From assembly GCA_030630685.1 (NCBI GenBank), contig DAOVMN010000107.1:1-7278 (forward strand): DNA of 7,278 bases, given 5' to 3'. How positions within the stretch are numbered: position 1 is the first letter of the stretch; each line of letters opens with the position of its first letter. Source of the DNA: Thermoplasmata archaeon (lineage in GTDB: Archaea; Thermoplasmatota; DAOVMN01). The position numbers were made by a program, and so were the translations under genes. The notes beneath the pieces are model-generated. The model did no database searches, had not been told where the DNA came from, and worked only from the letters and a program-made list of their open reading frames with translations. Positions 5,288-7,278 of this stretch are shown here, in pieces.

Positions 5288-6322
5288 ATGAGTGAGCTTT
5301 GCCTCGAATGCGGTGGCCCAGGGGGGCAATACAACCATACATGCGAGGATTGCTTCCGTGCCTCCACCGAGCCCTCCAAGCTCCCACAGGTCCTCAAGAT
5401 GAAGATATGCCTGAGATGTAATTACATGGTCAATCCATCGACAAACCAGAGGGTTGTGGAATGGGAAAAAGGGATCGAAGAGGTGGTTCGGGATGCCCTT
5501 GTCCTTCACAAAAGTGCCGCTCTAAGGTCCCTTGAGATCGATCGACATGAGCGGGACGATTATCTCATGGACCTGAGGGTTGGTGCAGGATGCGACATAA
5601 TGGGACTAAAGTTTACCCAGGAGCACACCTCCGAGCTCCGAATTACCTACGGTGTTTGTAATCGATGCAGCCGACAGTACGGGAACTACTACGAGGCCAT
5701 TATCCAGCTCAGGGGAGGGAGGCGATCGCTTTCCGAGGAAGAACTTGACTATGCTGTTGGAGCGGTGGAGAAGAGGGTTGCCGGGTCAGGCGCGGAGAAC
5801 GCTTTTATCACAAGGGCCGAGAGGATACACAGGGGCCTGGATTTCTATCTTGGGGATAAAAGCCTGGCAAAGGAGATAGCAAGGGAACTGCAGCATTATT
5901 TCGGGGGAAGTTACCTTGAGAGCTTTTCCTTGGTGGGCAGGAAGGACGGAAAGGACGTCTACCGCACCACCTACTTGGTGAGGGCCCCGGATTACCGGGC
6001 AGGGGATTTTGTGAGCTACCATAATCGCATATTCCTGCTGGAAAAGGCAGGCGAGAAATCAGCAGCCATCTACAATCTTATCACAGGAAAGAGCAAAACG
6101 CTTAAGGAGCGGGAGCTGGACAAACTCAAGGTGATCGAGGGGGATGTCGTGGAGGCGGTGGTGGTGAGCATATCCGAGAAGGAGGCACAGCTTCTCGACC
6201 CGGTGAGCTACAAGACCGTGTCCGTGCTTACACCAATTCCTCTTACGCCCGGGGAAACTGTCAGGGTGTTCAGGTACGAGGGGGGGCTGTATTTGGTACC
6301 CACTTCTTATGCAAAAAAGTGA
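5288..6322 (+). CDS. nmd3: NMD3 family 60S/50S ribosomal export or assembly protein
   Basis: The protein has 344 residues. NMD3 in eukaryotes is the adaptor that loads onto the nascent large ribosomal subunit and links it to the export machinery. Archaeal forms retain the core and presumably act in large-subunit maturation in the cytoplasm. The N-terminal zinc region shows four CxxC pairs: Cys5/8, Cys19/22, Cys41/44 and Cys124/127. A central alpha/beta part follows (GLDFYLGDKSLAKEIARELQ, 183-202; SFSLVGRKDGKDVYRTTYLVRAP, starting at 212). The C-terminal part (about 236-344) is beta-rich and OB/SH3-like. It lacks the long C-terminal shuttling extension of eukaryotic NMD3, as expected for an archaeon. 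The start lies 4 nt after the protease stop, with GTGAG overlapping that stop as a weak ribosome site, implying co-transcription with a functionally unrelated secreted protease. Confidence 0.93.
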   Translation: MSELCLECGGPGGQYNHTCEDCFRASTEPSKLPQVLKMKICLRCNYMVNPSTNQRVVEWEKGIEEVVRDALVLHKSAALRSLEIDRHERDDYLMDLRVGAGCDIMGLKFTQEHTSELRITYGVCNRCSRQYGNYYEAIIQLRGGRRSLSEEELDYAVGAVEKRVAGSGAENAFITRAERIHRGLDFYLGDKSLAKEIARELQHYFGGSYLESFSLVGRKDGKDVYRTTYLVRAPDYRAGDFVSYHNRIFLLEKAGEKSAAIYNLITGKSKTLKERELDKLKVIEGDVVEAVVVSISEKEAQLLDPVSYKTVSVLTPIPLTPGETVRVFRYEGGLYLVPTSYAKK

Positions 6323-6340
6323 TTTTTTGAATGCTTTTCT
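6323..6340 (+). terminator. oligo-T terminator after nmd3
   Basis: A T6 run (6323-6328) directly follows the TGA stop and a T4 run (6334-6337) follows shortly after, with no obvious hairpin. This is typical of archaeal T-tract termination and would end the protease-nmd3 transcript. Confidence 0.45.
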
Positions 6341-6383
6341 GATTAGTGGTATATTGAATTAAGTTGGGCATAACGATAGTAGG

Positions 6384-6393
6384 ATTTATTAAT
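6384..6393 (+). promoter_or_regulatory. TATA-like box before the right-edge gene
   Basis: ATTTATTAAT is centred about 30 bp upstream of ATG 6418, compatible with a leaderless transcript. A second AT-rich candidate (GTATATT) lies at 6350-6356. No ribosome site precedes ATG 6418. An alternative in-frame GTG at 6394 would overlap the box region. Confidence 0.35.
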
Positions 6394-6417
6394 GTGATTA
6401 ACGTTAGAGTCTATTCA

Positions 6418-7278
6418 ATGATTATAGAAGTAATTGGAGGTTGGCTAAAAGTAATTGTTGGCTTACTAATAGTAGCGTTAATGAGTTGGGGCGTAGCAAG
6501 ATTACTAAATTCAATTTTAAAGAAAAAGGACAATAGTGAAATAGTTGAGTTACTAATGAACCGGATCCAGACATTAGAATTTGAGAAGGATGATCTTAGA
6601 GGTTCGATGCAAAAGGAAAAAGAACATCAGACAGCCGATAAACAACAAATAATCAGTGCTTTAAAGCGTAAGGGGATCTCAACTGACAAATTGATTGAAA
6701 GATATAACAAACCCTTATTTGCAATTTTAATATCTTATGCAAGTCAGAAGAAAAAGAATGAGAAAGGGAAGCTTCAAAAATATTCATTTGTTAAAGAAGA
6801 ATTGAAAAGATATAACTCAAAATATCTCGGGGGTACAGATACCCTAATTCCACCAGCAAAAGTTCCATTATGGATAAAAAATGAGAAGGATTTGAAAAAA
6901 TGGTTCGAAAAAGATATTCTAAAAGGTAGATCTTGCAAATTGAAATTTCTATCCCTAATTGATTTGAAAAAGGGAACCACATGGGGTAATTATTTACCAT
7001 ATAAACAACGGCAACCAGCACACTTTGCTATTGGGGAAGTATTGAATGTGGATGACGTATTTACTGAAGATCAAATTAATACAATCTCTTTGAGTCAAAT
7101 AATAAGAGATGGTGATATAGGTTGGTTAGCATCCTCGATTTTAAATGAAAAGGAATTGGAAGGAATTTTGAAGGATCAAACAGTTATTGAAATGGAATTG
7201 GGAAATCCCTCTTTAAGGAATTTAACTAAAGACGATATGATTCCCAAGATATCCTCTGTGTTATCAGATTATATTGAA
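6418..7278 (+). CDS. membrane-anchored coiled-coil protein of unknown function, 3' end missing
   Basis: The frame stays open from ATG 6418 to the end of the window, giving 287 residues without a stop. An N-terminal hydrophobic segment (about 3-30, IEVIGGWLKVIVGLLIVALM) is followed by basic KKK, predicting a membrane anchor with the rest in the cytoplasm. Residues about 39-80 are strongly charged and helical, with leucine/isoleucine spacing consistent with a coiled coil (IVELLMNRIQTLEFEKDDLR). Residues about 85-287 form a Lys-rich mixed alpha/beta region that I do not recognise; visible landmarks are LIPPAKVPLWIKNEKDLKKW (141-160) and TTWGNYLPYKQRQPAHFAIG (186-205). The DNA is very AT-rich, unlike the nmd3 gene next to it and like the SDH cassette, suggesting separate acquisition. 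GTG 6394 is an alternative start adding eight residues. Fusion to an effector domain beyond the window cannot be excluded. Confidence 0.8.
   Translation, partial: MIIEVIGGWLKVIVGLLIVALMSWGVARLLNSILKKKDNSEIVELLMNRIQTLEFEKDDLRGSMQKEKEHQTADKQQIISALKRKGISTDKLIERYNKPLFAILISYASQKKKNEKGKLQKYSFVKEELKRYNSKYLGGTDTLIPPAKVPLWIKNEKDLKKWFEKDILKGRSCKLKFLSLIDLKKGTTWGNYLPYKQRQPAHFAIGEVLNVDDVFTEDQINTISLSQIIRDGDIGWLASSILNEKELEGILKDQTVIEMELGNPSLRNLTKDDMIPKISSVLSDYIE

Noticed and set aside
6774..7021. Two overlapping minus-strand open frames of 68 and 76 codons
   Set aside because: They are antisense to the continuous plus-strand frame from 6418 that runs to the window end.

Overview
The window looks archaeal, most likely euryarchaeal and possibly Thermoplasmatota-like. 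The main support is a clear NMD3 homologue (5288-6322); this ribosome-export/assembly factor occurs in archaea and eukaryotes but not in bacteria. Further support comes from AT-rich TATA-like boxes about 25 bp upstream of start codons that lack a Shine-Dalgarno site, and from cell-surface proteins built as signal peptide, beta-rich ectodomain and C-terminal membrane anchor. The phylum-level assignment is inference.

Layout: on the minus strand, 49-591 and 603-1364 are tandem paralogues encoding secreted, membrane-anchored proteins; the upstream one carries a long Pro/Tyr-rich cytoplasmic tail. Next is an AT-rich block, 1438-2803. It consists of two related direct repeats (1438-1540 and 2722-2803) flanking a two-gene minus-strand operon: a 52-residue small protein (2483-2641) followed by an SDH/ClpP-fold serine protease (1566-2477). 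On the plus strand, 2869-5283 encodes a secreted, membrane-anchored subtilisin, and 5288-6322 encodes NMD3 after a 4-nt gap. At the right edge an AT-rich gene (from 6418) for a membrane-anchored coiled-coil protein of unknown function runs out of the window.

Interpretation: the GC-richer backbone (surface proteins, subtilisin, NMD3) appears to be interrupted by AT-rich accessory DNA. The repeat-flanked protease cassette is the best candidate for an undescribed unit. Each repeat contains several copies of a GACCTTAAAGTCC-like iteron spaced about 18-21 bp and is bounded by imperfect inverted termini (TTGCACCT...). That structure fits either a MITE or transposon-end derivative, or a multi-site operator placed between divergent promoters. 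The surface-protein pair and the subtilisin share one architecture and are transcribed divergently around the cassette, so they may act together at the cell envelope. No RNA gene or CRISPR array was seen.
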